Of a stretch of DNA of 64,000 nt, positions 11,201-22,500 are shown piece by piece. Below the pieces are notes generated by a model, which worked only from the letters and a program-made list of their open reading frames with translations, made no database searches and had not been told where the DNA came from. The DNA lies in the NCBI GenBank assembly GCA_031769625.1, contig JAUIMM010000644.1, positions 62,001 to 126,000 of the forward strand, given 5' to 3'. This stretch comes from Taudactylus pleione. Its lineage: Eukaryota > Chordata > Amphibia > Anura > Myobatrachidae. The position numbers were made by a program, and so were the translations under genes. The number at the start of each line of letters is the position of its first letter. Within the stretch, counting starts at the first letter, position 1.

Positions 11201-11581
11201 CCACGGGAGGAATGTCCAGGGGAGGAGGAGACTATGGACCACTTCTTGCTCGAATGTCCCTTTAACATTGAGATTTATAAGAAAGTTTCGAGCGCCTTAC
11301 GCATTCCGTGCCTTTCGGGGCTCAGTTACCCTGAGTGGGTTTACGGAGCATTCAAAGGGTATGGGCGTTATGATTTGGTCACCATTTTTGTAGTTAGTTT
11401 AGTGGTTAGATATCACACGTGGAGCGCACGGTGCTTAGTAACAACTAGAAGTAAAATCCTTCCCTGTGAGGTGGTGGCGTGTAACATTCTTCACGAGGTT
11501 AGGTCTCTGATGGAGATGGACAGGAGGAGACTGGATGCTGTTGGGTGGTCGAGGAGATGGAGGCACCTGAAGCCCCCTTAG
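8204..11581 (+). CDS. ORF2: LINE element 1 ORF2: APE endonuclease-reverse transcriptase (1125 aa)
   Basis: Bifunctional enzyme that nicks target DNA and copies the element RNA onto the nick. The APE-type endonuclease spans about residues 1-232, with expected catalytic or binding residues at N12 (ATINVAS), E41 (LQET), Y113 (YGPQ), D143/N145 (GGDFN), D202 (SRIDRFF) and D224-H225 (FSDH). The reverse transcriptase spans about 450-760: SPGPDG at 453, NWRPIALLN at 511, motif A D581 (LDQSKAFDRV), RQGCPLSP from 639, YADD at 681-684 and KILGI near 745. A C-terminal CX4CX8HX4C motif lies at 999-1018. No RNase H domain is seen. The start has A at -3 and G at +4, and the same PIRCATINVAS start region occurs in element 2. 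The frame is complete, so activity is possible. It has exactly the same length as the element 2 enzyme, with key residues at the same positions. Confidence 0.96.
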   Translation: MATHPIRCATINVASVYSERARYMAFSFFNTIEVDILFLQETRIGDLSTLRRAKSQWRRGPSYWSLAAEPYGGVAVLFTDMVTVHKIIELQIGRCMVLDVSLRGHDLRLINVYGPQSAWDRKCLFGLIKPFLFTARLVVFGGDFNTIVRPKDRGGAKSTLGYDARFLVSMVREAGLVDVHIRHCPDLTGYTYHCSNRRSRIDRFFVKESSKTLPPEVRAVEFSDHVCLSVALNASETPQRGRGLWRLSSDLLKEESISQSFRDFFQLQETLLEAGWSRSEWWEECKKRTRRLFQRLVAQKNLRKRCVYQSLRKKLDFLISECGDSGDIFRVKAQLRELQYDRLASLILERDYGKYHSPDPYQSCRKAVDLREVRGLYDGQGTLCEDRDGILGVIGSYYTDLLSEQPLIRERMESFLRETPGLQKLDASFDSLGDDVTVEEVKRAIDSLSIKKSPGPDGLTSEFFKAFRDILAPRLMEVYNECLGEGSLPPSMRSSALILLSKGKDPSRIENWRPIALLNTDRKILAKILFNRLMEISGLVLSPSQHCTVKGRSTFSAVLGVREAVERCRAEKWGKYLLALDQSKAFDRVNHKYLWAVLEWYGLPVRVVDWLRVLYNKAESFPLVNGWVGPAFKVDSGVRQGCPLSPLLYVFAIDPFVRRIGCSALRGVQLGPEAPLRVVAYADDVTVVLSSVAEAQCIEHLVSDYSEASCSRVNQDKCEAFWMGEEGDEFRLPDSLPRASSQIKILGIIFDRGDYATRNWEKRIEEASRKVQSWRTWQFSYRERVHLCKTFLVPIFLYVSYVCFLPQSLWSKVLSLFFLLFWGNGMNIVKRGITYRPRNEGGLGMVNPVVFFATTFIKLNLGSLFLETSPWWVESFRAWVSPFLELWYDGGRVKAFRGRSGALPIYVILCLRVTRLWGVVASDVKTLSRKELERGILRARFYAPLSLRDCPGKVCSDGISLICSERIPLKYRDLAWLSFQGRLYVRGHIRWRSADDRGCPREECPGEEETMDHFLLECPFNIEIYKKVSSALRIPCLSGLSYPEWVYGAFKGYGRYDLVTIFVVSLVVRYHTWSARCLVTTRSKILPCEVVACNILHEVRSLMEMDRRRLDAVGWSRRWRHLKPP

Positions 11582-12037
11582 TGGGTGACAAAAAGTACCA
11601 GTCTTTTTCCTGTTTATCCTATGGGCTTGAAGCTCTTCTTTCCACTTCCGCAGTAGATTTTTGGATTTTTCTGGTTTTTATGGAATGATTTTCATGCGCC
11701 TAAACAGCTCCTTCATTTTCTCTATGTGTTGGAGTTAGTGTTGGTGATAGTTTTAAAGTCTTTTTTGAAAAAGATTGTGTTAAAGTTTATTGTTTTAAAG
11801 ATATTTTGTTGTTTCAGGTGATGGTTTGTACACTGTCTTGTCTGGGTGGAGTGTGTGATGTGTTATGTTCAGGAGGTTTATCTGTTTTGTGGCTCTTTGC
11901 AGAATTTGATAGAGTCATATATTTTGATTACAATAACCTGGTTGTTTTTTGTATATATGGCAAAAGATATGTTGAAGTGCAGTATTTTTTCTATGTATTT
12001 ATTTATATGCTGCAAGTTTTTCAATAAAAAAGGATTA
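11582..12037 (+). other. 3' UTR of LINE element 1
   Basis: These 456 noncoding bases are T/A-rich, with a G/T-rich patch near 11815-11895. The small ORFs here lack support as genes. The last bases (about 12002-12028) match the end of element 2 with one gap: TTTATATG, then a TG(C/G) block and AA, then AATAAA. This shared end is the likely recognition and 3'-processing region of the element RNA. The element stops nine bases after AATAAA, without a long poly(A) tail. Confidence 0.8.
12023..12028 (+). terminator. AATAAA polyadenylation signal of element 1
   Basis: AATAAA lies inside the conserved 3' end of the element and is followed by AAAGGATTA and then satellite DNA. Its position relative to the end is nearly the same in element 2, which supports a real function in 3'-end formation. 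Confidence 0.7.
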
Positions 12038-13500
12038 CCCACAAATGTGATGTGAAATGGTTTTTCTCCCATGTTGCGTTTAAGAGAAAACAGCAATTGC
12101 TCGTTTTAGGCAAAAATGCATTGAAAGCAATGGAACCAACAAAAGCGCATACTTTGTGTTATCTCCTCTTGTAGCAAACACAGACAGCTCAAAATTTCAC
12201 TGGATGTGTTGAAGACCAAGACCAACAAATGTGATGTGAAATGGTTTTTCTCCCATGTTGCGTTTAAGAGAAAACAGCAAATGCACGTTTTAGGCCAAAA
12301 TGCATTGAAAGCAATGGAAACAACAAAAGTGCATATGTTGTGTTATCTCCTCTTGTAGCAAACACAAACAGCTCAAAATTTCACTGGATGTCTTGAAGAC
12401 CAAGACCAACAAATGTGATGTGAAATGGTTTTTCTCCCATGTTGCGTTTAAGAGAAAACAGCAAATGCACGTTTTAGGCCAAAATGCATTGAAAGCAATG
12501 AAAACAACAAAAGCACATACTTTGTGTTATCTCCACTTGTAGCAAACACAGACAGCTCAAAATTTCACTGGATGTGTTGAAGACCAAGACCCACAAATGT
12601 GATGTGAAATGGTTTTTCTCCCATGTTGCATTTAAGAGAAAACAGCAATTGCTCGTTTTAGGCAAAAATGCATTGAAAGCAATGGAACCAACAAAAGTGC
12701 ATACTTTGTGTTATCTCCTCTTGTAGCAAACACAGACAGCTCAAAATTTCACTGGATGTGTTGAAGACCAAGACCCACAAATATGATGTGAAATGATTTT
12801 TCTCCCATGTTGCGTTTAAGAGAAAACAGCAATTGCTCGTTTTAGGCCAAAATGCATTGAAAGCAATGAAAACAACAAAAGCGCATACTTTGTGTTATCT
12901 CCTCTTGTAGCAAACACAGACAGCTCAAAATTTCACTGGATGTGTTGAAGACCTAGACCCACAAATGTGATGTGAAATGGTTTTTCTCCCATGTTGCGTT
13001 TAAGAGAAAACAGCAATTGCTCGTTTTAGGCAAAAATGCATTGAAAGCAATGGAACAAACAAAAGCGCATACTTTGTGTTATCTCCTCTTGTAGCAAACA
13101 CAGACAGCTCAAAATTTCACTGGATGTGTTGAAGACCAAGACCCACAAATGTGATGTGAAATGGTTTTTCTCCCATGTTGCGTTTAAGAGAAAACAGCAA
13201 TTGCACGTTTTAGGCCAAAATGCATTGAAAGCAATGGAAACAACAAAAGCGCATACTTTGTGTTATCTCCTCTTGTAGCAAACACAGGCAGCTCAAAATT
13301 TCACTGGATGTGTTGAAGACCAAGACCAACAAATGTGATGTGAAATGGTTTTTCTCCCATGTTGCGTTTAAGAGAAAACAGCAAATGCACGTTTTAGGCC
13401 AAAATGCTTTGAAAGCAATGGAAACAACAAAAGCGCATACTTTGTGTTATCTCCACTTGTAGCAAACACAGACAGCTCAAAATTTCACTGGATGTGTTGA
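12038..13500. repeat. Block duplicated at about 17558-19020 (offset 5520 bp)
   Basis: The first about 1.4 kb after element 1 repeats at an offset of 30 monomers. It shares rare markers such as GTGCATATGTTG (12329 and 17849), AAGCACATAC (12510 and 18030) and CCTAGACCC (12952 and 18472). I saw only a few differences, for example AAATGATTTT at 12791. The paralogue has no LINE, so 17553/17558 shows the unoccupied insertion site. The end coordinate is approximate. Confidence 0.75.
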
Positions 13501-14604
13501 AGACCAAGACCCACAAATGTGATGTGAAATGGTTTTTCTCCCATGTTGCGTTTAAGAGAAAACAGCAATTGCACGTTTTAGGCCAAAATGCATTGAAAGC
13601 AATGGAAACAACAAAAGCACATACTTTGTGTTATCTCCTCTTGTAGCAAACACAGGCAGCTCAAAATTTCACTGGATGTGTTGAAGACCAAGACCAACAA
13701 ATGTGATGTGAAATGGTTTTTCTCCACTGTTGCGTTTAAGAGAAAACAGCAAATGCACGTTTTAGGCCAAAATGCTTTGAAAGCAATGGAAACAACAAAA
13801 GCGCATACTTTGTGTTATCTCCACTTGTAGCAAACACAAACAGCTCAAAATTTCACTGGATGTCTTGAAGACCAAGACCAACAAATGTGATGTGAAATGG
13901 TTTTTCTCCCATGTTGCGTTTAAGAGAAAACAGCAAATGCACGTTTTAGGCCAAAATGCATTGAAAGCAATGAAAACAACAAAAGCGCATACTTTGTGTT
14001 ATCTCCACTTGTAGCAAACACAGACAGCTCAAAATTTCACTGGATGTGTTGAAGACCAAGACCCACAAATGTGATGTGAAATGGTTTTTCTCCCATGTTG
14101 CATTTAAGAGAAAACAGCAATTGCTCGTTTTAGGCAAAAATGCATTGAAAGCAATGGAACCAACAAAAGCGCATACTTTGTGTTATCTCCTCTTGTAGCA
14201 AACACAGACAGCTCAAAATTTCACTGGATGTGTTGAAGACCAAGACCCACAAATATGATGTGAAATGGTTTTTCTCCCATGTTGCGTTTAAGAGAAAACA
14301 GCAATTGCTCGTTTTAGGCCAAAATGCATTGAAAGCAATGAAAACAACAAAAGCGCATACTTTGTGTTATCTCCTCTTGTAGCAAACACAGACAGCTCAA
14401 AATTTCACTGGATGTGTTGAAGACCAAGACCCACAAATGTGATGTGAAATGGTTTTTCTCCCATGTTGCGTTTAAGAGAAAACAGCAATTGCTCGTTTTA
14501 GGCAAAAATGCATTGAAAGCAATGGAAACAACAAAAGCGCATACTTTGTGTTATCTCCACTTGTAGCAAACACAGACAGCTCAAAATTTCACTGGATGTG
14601 TTGA

Positions 14605-15631
14605 AGACCAAGACCCACAAATGTGATGTGAAATGGTTTTTCTCCCATATTGCGTTTAAGAGAAAACAGCAATTGCTCGTTTTAGGCAAAAATGCATTGA
14701 AAGCAATGGAACCAACAAAAGCGCATACTTTGTGTTATCTCCTCTTGTAGCAAACACAGACAGCTCAAAATTTCACTGGATGTGTTGAAGACCAAGACCA
14801 ACAAATGTGATGTGAAATGGTTTTTCTCCCATGTTGCGTTTAAGAGAAAACAGCAAATGCACGTTTTAGGCCAAAATGCATTGAAAGCAATGGAAACAAC
14901 AAAAGTGCATATGTTGTGTTATCTCCTCTTGTAGCAAACACAAACAGCTCAAAATTTCACTGGATGTCTTGAAGACCAAGACCAACAAATGTGATGTGAA
15001 ATGGTTTTTCTCCCATGTTGCGTTTAAGAGAAAACAGCAAATGCACGTTTTAGGCCAAAATGCATTGAAAGCAATGAAAACAACAAAAGCGCATACTTTG
15101 TGTTATCTCCACTTGTAGCAAACACAGACAGCTCAAAATTTCACTGGATGTGTTGAAGACCAAGACCCACAAATGTGATGTGAAATGGTTTTTCTCCCAT
15201 GTTGCGTTTAAGAGAAAACAGCAATTGCTCGTTTTAGGCAAAAATGCATTGAAAGCAATGGAACCAACAAAAGCGCATACTTTGTGTTATCTCCTCTTGT
15301 AGCAAACACAGACAGCTCAAAATTTCACTGGATGTGTTGAAGACCAAGACCCACAAATATGATGTGAAATGGTTTTTCTCCCATGTTGCGTTTAAGAGAA
15401 AACAGCAATTGCTCGTTTTAGGCTAAAATGCATTGAAAGCAATGAAAACAACAAAAGCACATACTTTGTGTTATCTCCTCTTGTAGCAAACACAGACAGC
15501 TCAAAATTTCACTGGATGTGTTGAAGACCAAGACCCACAAATGTGATGTGAAATGGTTTTTCTCCCATGTTGCGTTTAAGAGAAAACAGCAATTGCTCGT
15601 TTTAGGCAAAAATGCATTGAAAGCAATGGAA
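14605..15631. repeat. 1.03-kb segment duplicated at 19573-20599 (offset 4968 bp, 27 monomers)
   Basis: The copies share the CTCCCATATTGCG variant (14643 and 19611), the GTGCATATGTTG monomer and the order of neighbouring variants. The copy at 19573-20599 sits at the junction between the two copies of the larger 29-monomer duplication. The array therefore grew by at least two unequal exchanges with different offsets. Confidence 0.75.
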
Positions 15632-18600
15632 CAAACAAAAGCGCATACTTTGTGTTATCTCCTCTTGTAGCAAACACAGACAGCTCAAAATTTCACTGGA
15701 TGTGTTGAAGACCAAGACCCACAAATGTGATGTGAAATGGTTTTTCTCCCATGTTGCGTTTAAGAGAAAACAGCAATTGCACGTTTTAGGCCAAAATGCA
15801 TTGAAAGCAATGGAAACAACAAAAGCGCATACTTTGTGTTATCTCCTCTTGTAGCAAACACAGACAGCTCAAAATTTCACTGGATGTGTTGAAGACCAAG
15901 ACCAACAAATGTGATGTGAAATGGTTTTTCTCCCATGTTGCGTTTAAGAGAAAACAGCAAATGCACGTTTTAGGCCAAAATGCTTTGAAAGCAATGGAAA
16001 CAACAAAAGCGCATACTTTGTGTTATCTCCACTTGTAGCAAACACAGACAGCTCAAAATTTCACTGGATGTGTTGAAGACCAAGACCCACAAATGTGATG
16101 TGAAATGGTTTTTCTCCCATGTTGCGTTTAAGAGAAAACAGCAATTGCTCGTTTTAGGCAAAAATGCATTGAAAGCAATGGAACCAACAAAAGCGCATAC
16201 TTTGTGTTATCTCCTCTTGTAGCAAACACAGACAGCTCAAAATTTCACTGGATGTGTTGAAGACCAAGACCAACAAATGTGATGTGAAATGGTTTTTCTC
16301 CCATGTTGCGTTTAAGAGAAAACAGCAAATGCACGTTTTAGGCCAAAATGCATTGAAAGCAATGAAAACAACAAAAGCGCATACTTTGTGTTATCTCCAC
16401 TTGTAGCAAACACAGACAGCTCAAAATTTCACTGGATGTGTTGAAGACCAAGACCCACAAATGTGATGTGAAATGGTTTTTCTCCCATGTTGCATTTAAG
16501 AGAAAACAGCAATTGCTCGTTTTAGGCAAAAATGCATTGAAAGCAATGGAACCAACAAAAGCGCATACTTTGTGTTATCTCCTCTTGTAGCAAACACAGA
16601 CAGCTCAAAATTTCACTGGATGTGTTGAAGACCAAGACCCACAAATATGATGTGAAATGGTTTTTCTCCCATGTTGCGTTTAAGAGAAAACAGCAATTGC
16701 TCGTTTTAGGCCAAAATGCATTGAAAGCAATGAAAACAACAAAAGCGCATACTTTGTGTAATCTCCTCCTGTAGCAAACACAGACAGCTCAAAATTTCAC
16801 TGGATGTGTTGAAGACCAAGACCCACAAATGTGATGTGAAATGGTTTTTCTCCCATGTTGCGTTTAAGAGAAAACAGCAAATGCACGTTTTAGGCCAAAA
16901 TGCATTGAAAGCAATGGAACCAACAAAAGCGCATACTTTGTGTTATCTTCTCTTGTAGCAAACACAGACAGCTCAAAATTTCACTGGATGTGTTGAAGAC
17001 CAAGACCAACAAATGTGATGTGAAATGGTTTTTCTCCCATGTTGCGTTTAAGAGAAAACAGCAAATGCACGTTTTAGGCCAAAATGCTTTGAAAGCAATG
17101 GAAACAACAAAAGCGCATACTTTGTGTTATCTCCACTTGTAGCAAACACAGACAGCTCAAAATTTCACTGGATGTGTTGAAGACCAAGACCCACAAATGT
17201 GATGTGAAATGGTTTTTCTCCCATGTTGCGTTTAAGAGAAAACAGCAAATGCACGTTTTAGGCCAAAATGCATTGAAAGCAATGGAAACAACAAAAGCGC
17301 ATACTTTGTGTTATCTTCTCTTGTAGCAAACACAGGCAGTTCAAAATTTCACTGGATGTGTTGAAGACCAAGACCAACAAATGTGATGTGAAATGGTTTT
17401 TCTCCCATGTTGCGTTTAAGAGAAAACAGCAAATGCACGTTTTAGGCCAAAATGCTTTGAAAGCAATGGAAACGACAAAAGCGCATACTTTGTGTTATCT
17501 CCACTTGTAGCAAACACAGACAGCTCAAAATTTCACTGGATGTGTTGAAGACCAAGACCCACAAATGTGATGTGAAATGGTTTTTCTCCCATGTTGCGTT
17601 TAAGAGAAAACAGCAATTGCTCGTTTTAGGCAAAAATGCATTGAAAGCAATGGAACCAACAAAAGCGCATACTTTGTGTTATCTCCTCTTGTAGCAAACA
17701 CAGACAGCTCAAAATTTCACTGGATGTGTTGAAGACCAAGACCAACAAATGTGATGTGAAATGGTTTTTCTCCCATGTTGCGTTTAAGAGAAAACAGCAA
17801 ATGCACGTTTTAGGCCAAAATGCATTGAAAGCAATGGAAACAACAAAAGTGCATATGTTGTGTTATCTCCTCTTGTAGCAAACACAAACAGCTCAAAATT
17901 TCACTGGATGTCTTGAAGACCAAGACCAACAAATGTGATGTGAAATGGTTTTTCTCCCATGTTGCGTTTAAGAGAAAACAGCAAATGCACGTTTTAGGCC
18001 AAAATGCATTGAAAGCAATGAAAACAACAAAAGCACATACTTTGTGTTATCTCCACTTGTAGCAAACACAGACAGCTCAAAATTTCACTGGATGTGTTGA
18101 AGACCAAGACCCACAAATGTGATGTGAAATGGTTTTTCTCCCATGTTGCATTTAAGAGAAAACAGCAATTGCTCGTTTTAGGCAAAAATGCATTGAAAGC
18201 AATGGAACCAACAAAAGTGCATACTTTGTGTTATCTCCTCTTGTAGCAAACACAGACAGCTCAAAATTTCACTGGATGTGTTGAAGACCAAGACCCACAA
18301 ATATGATGTGAAATGGTTTTTCTCCCATGTTGCATTTAAGAGAAAACAGCAATTGCTCGTTTTAGGCCAAAATGCATTGAAAGCAATGAAAACAACAAAA
18401 GCGCATACTTTGTGTTATCTCCTCTTGTAGCAAACACAGACAGCTCAAAATTTCACTGGATGTGTTGAAGACCTAGACCCACAAATGTGATGTGAAATGG
18501 TTTTTCTCCCATGTTGCGTTTAAGAGAAAACAGCAATTGCTCGTTTTAGGCAAAAATGCATTGAAAGCAATGGAACAAACAAAAGCGCATACTTTGTGTT

Positions 18601-19583
18601 ATCTCCTCTTGTAGCAAACACAGACAGCTCAAAATTTCACTGGATGTGTTGAAGACCAAGACCCACAAATGTGATGTGAAATGGTTTTTCTCCCATGTTG
18701 CGTTTAAGAGAAAACAGCAATTGCACGTTTTAGGCCAAAATGCATTGAAAGCAATGGAAACAACAAAAGCGCATACTTTGTGTTATCTCCTCTTGTAGCA
18801 AACACAGGCAGCTAAAAATTTCACTGGATGTGTTGAAGACCAAGACCAACAAATGTGATGTGAAATGGTTTTTCTCCCATGTTGCGTTTAAGAGAAAACA
18901 GCAAATGCACGTTTTAGGCCAAAATGCTTTGAAAGCAATGGAAACAACAAAAGCGCATACTTTGTGTTATCTCCACTTGTAGCAAACACAGACAGCTCAA
19001 AATTTCACTGGATGTGTTGAAGACCAAGACCCACAAATGTGATGTGAAATGGTTTTTCTCCCATGTTGCGTTTAAGAGAAAACAGCAAATGCACGTTTTA
19101 GGCCAAAATGCATTGAAAGCAATGGAAACAACAAAAGCACATACTTTGTGTTATCTCCTCTTGTAGCAAACACAGACAGCTCAAAATTTCACTGGATGTG
19201 TTGAAGACCAAGACCCACAAATGTGATGTGAAATGGTTTTTCTCCCATGTTGCGTTTAAGAGAAAACAGCAATTGCACGTTTTAGGCCAAAATGCATTGA
19301 AAGCAATGGAAACAACAAAAGCGCATACTTTGTGTTATCTCCTCTTGTAGCAAACACAGGCAGCTCAAAATTTCACTGGATGTGTTGAAGACCAAGACCA
19401 ACAAATGTGATGTGAAATGGTTTTTCTCCACTGTTGCGTTTAAGAGAAAACAGCAAATGCACGTTTTAGGCCAAAATGCTTTGAAAGCAATGGAAACAAC
19501 AAAAGCGCATACTTTGTGTTATCTCCACTTGTAGCAAACACAAACAGCTCAAAATTTCACTGGATGTCTTGAAGACCAAGACC
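15112..19583. repeat. 4.47-kb segment duplicated at 20448-24919 (offset 5336 bp, 29 monomers)
   Basis: The monomer variant pattern repeats with an offset of exactly 29 monomers. The antisense ORFs at 15418, 15970, 16338, 17442 and 17994 reappear at 20754, 21306, 21674, 22778 and 23330 with the same amino-acid variants. Rare markers are shared too: GGAAACGACAAAAG (17467 and 22803), CAGGCAGTTC (17333 and 22669) and GTGTAATCTCCTCC (16757 and 22093). A few substitutions separate the copies, for example CCTAGACCC at 18472 versus CCAAGACCC at 23808. Edges were judged by eye. Confidence 0.85.
17554..17557. other. Unoccupied paralogue of the element 1 insertion site
   Basis: The sequence to the left carries the rare GGAAACGACAAAAG marker also found just left of element 1 (near 4821). 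The sequence to the right matches 12038 onward. Here GAAGACC (ending 17553) is followed by AAGA and then CCCAC (from 17558), while the occupied locus lacks AAGA. A second unoccupied copy lies at 22890-22893. Confidence 0.75.
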
Positions 19584-22500
19584 CACAAATGTGATGTGAA
19601 ATGGTTTTTCTCCCATATTGCGTTTAAGAGAAAACAGCAATTGCTCGTTTTAGGCAAAAATGCATTGAAAGCAATGGAACCAACAAAAGCGCATACTTTG
19701 TGTTATCTCCTCTTGTAGCAAACACAGACAGCTCAAAATTTCACTGGATGTGTTGAAGACCAAGACCAACAAATGTGATGTGAAATGGTTTTTCTCCCAT
19801 GTTGCGTTTAAGAGAAAACAGCAAATGCACGTTTTAGGCCAAAATGCATTGAAAGCAATGGAAACAACAAAAGTGCATATGTTGTGTTATCTCCTCTTGT
19901 AGCAAACACAAACAGCTCAAAATTTCACTGGATGTCTTGAAGACCAAGACCAACAAATGTGATGTGAAATGGTTTTTCTCCCATGTTGCGTTTAAGAGAA
20001 AACAGCAAATGCACGTTTTAGGCCAAAATGCATTGAAAGCAATGAAAACAACAAAAGCGCATACTTTGTGTTATCTCCACTTGTAGCAAACACAGACAGC
20101 TCAAAATTTCACTGGATGTGTTGAAGACCAAGACCCACAAATGTGATGTGAAATGGTTTTTCTCCCATGTTGCGTTTAAGAGAAAACAGCAATTGCTCGT
20201 TTTAGGCAAAAATGCATTGAAAGCAATGGAACCAACAAAAGCGCATACTTTGTGTTATCTCCTCTTGTAGCAAACACAGACAGCTCAAAATTTCACTGGA
20301 TGTGTTGAAGACCAAGACCCACAAATATGATGTGAAATGGTTTTTCTCCCATGTTGCGTTTAAGAGAAAACAGCAATTGCTCGTTTTAGGCCAAAATGCA
20401 TTGAAAGCAATGAAAACAACAAAAGCACATACTTTGTGTTATCTCCTCTTGTAGCAAACACAGACAGCTCAAAATTTCACTGGATGTGTTGAAGACCAAG
20501 ACCCACAAATGTGATGTGAAATGGTTTTTCTCCCATGTTGCGTTTAAGAGAAAACAGCAATTGCTCGTTTTAGGCAAAAATGCATTGAAAGCAATGGAAC
20601 CAACAAAAGCGCATACTTTGTGTTATCTCCTCTTGTAGCAAACACAGACAGCTCAAAATTTCACTGGATGTGTTGAAGACCAAGACCCACAAATATGATG
20701 TGAAATGGTTTTTCTCCCATGTTGCGTTTAAGAGAAAACAGCAATTGCTCGTTTTAGGCCAAAATGCATTGAAAGCAATGAAAACAACAAAAGCACATAC
20801 TTTGTGTTATCTCCTCTTGTAGCAAACACAGACAGCTCAAAATTTCACTGGATGTGTTGAAGACCAAGACCCACAAATGTGATGTGAAATGGTTTTTCTC
20901 CCATGTTGCATTTAAGAGAAAACAGCAATTGCTCGTTTTAGGCAAAAATGCATTGAAAGCAATGGAACAAACAAAAGCGCATACTTTGTGTTATCTCCTC
21001 TTGTAGCAAACACAGACAGCTCAAAATTTCACTGGATGTGTTGAAGACCAAGACCCACAAATGTGATGTGAAATGGTTTTTCTCCCATGTTGCGTTTAAG
21101 AGAAAACAGCAATTGCACGTTTTAGGCCAAAATGCATTGAAAGCAATGGAAACAACAAAAGCGCATACTTTGTGTTATCTCCTCTTGTAGCAAACACAGA
21201 CAGCTCAAAATTTCACTGGATGTGTTGAAGACCAAGACCAACAAATGTGATGTGAAATGGTTTTTCTCCCATGTTGCGTTTAAGAGAAAACAGCAAATGC
21301 ACGTTTTAGGCCAAAATGCTTTGAAAGCAATGGAAACAACAAAAGCGCATACTTTGTGTTATCTCCACTTGTAGCAAACACAGACAGCTCAAAATTTCAC
21401 TGGATGTGTTGAAGACCAAGACCCACAAATGTGATGTGAAATGGTTTTTCTCCCATGTTGCGTTTAAGAGAAAACAGCAATTGCTCGTTTTAGGCAAAAA
21501 TGCATTGAAAGCAATGGAACCAACAAAAGCGCATACTTTGTGTTATCTCCTCTTGTAGCAAACACAGACAGCTCAAAATTTCACTGGATGTGTTGAAGAC
21601 CAAGACCAACAAATGTGATGTGAAATGGTTTTTCTCCCATGTTGCGTTTAAGAGAAAACAGCAAATGCACGTTTTAGGCCAAAATGCATTGAAAGCAATG
21701 AAAACAACAAAAGCGCATACTTTGTGTTATCTCCACTTGTAGCAAACACAGACAGCTCAAAATTTCACTGGATGTGTTGAAGACCAAGACCCACAAATGT
21801 GATGTGAAATGGTTTTTCTCCCATGTTGCATTTAAGAGAAAACAGCAATTGCTCGTTTTAGGCAAAAATGCATTGAAAGCAATGGAACCAACAAAAGCGC
21901 ATACTTTGTGTTATCTCCTCTTGTAGCAAACACAGACAGCTCAAAATTTCACTGGATGTGTTGAAGACCAAGACCCACAAATATGATGTGAAATGGTTTT
22001 TCTCCCATGTTGCGTTTAAGAGAAAACAGCAATTGCTCGTTTTAGGCCAAAATGCATTGAAAGCAATGAAAACAACAAAAGCGCATACTTTGTGTAATCT
22101 CCTCCTATAGCAAACACAGACAGCTCAAAATTTCACTGGATGTGTTGAAGACCAAGACCCACAAATGTGATGTGAAATGGTTTTTCTCCCATGTTGCGTT
22201 TAAGAGAAAACAGCAAATGCACGTTTTAGGCCAAAATGCATTGAAAGCAATGGAACCAACAAAAGCGCATACTTTGTGTTATCTTCTCTTGTAGCAAACA
22301 CAGACAGCTCAAAATTTCACTGGATGTGTTGAAGACCAAGACCAACAAATGTGATGTGAAATGGTTTTTCTCCCATGTTGCGTTTAAGAGAAAACAGCAA
22401 ATGCACGTTTTAGGCCAAAATGCTTTGAAAGCAATGGAAACAACAAAAGCGCATACTTTGTGTTATCTCCACTTGTAGCAAACACAGACAGCTCAAAATT

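Larger units (their letters stand above)
4906..12037 (+). mobile_element. LINE element 1, full-length Tx1/L1-like non-LTR retrotransposon
   Basis: A complete two-ORF non-LTR retrotransposon of about 7132 bp lies inside satellite DNA. It has a short leader, ORF1 with three CCHC knuckles, ORF2 with APE endonuclease, reverse transcriptase and a C-terminal CCHC, and an AT-rich 3' UTR ending close to AATAAA. Neither ORF has an internal stop or frameshift. The left flank ends GAAGACC and the right flank resumes CCCACAAATG, whereas unoccupied monomers read GAAGACCAAGACCCAC. About four target bases (AAGA) are therefore missing and there is no target-site duplication. The 3' boundary is uncertain by one base. 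There are no LTRs, integrase or RNase H. Assignment to the Tx1 clade rests on architecture and motif style and was not tested by phylogeny. Confidence 0.96.

Noticed and set aside
11806..12027. Small ORFs (69-73 aa) in the element 1 3' UTR
   Set aside because: They are overlapping, AT-rich, hydrophobic by composition and have no counterpart in element 2. They are treated as noncoding.
4890..12050. Target-site duplication around element 1
   Set aside because: The bases on the two sides (GAAGACC and CCCACAAATG) do not repeat each other, and comparison with empty sites shows a small loss instead.
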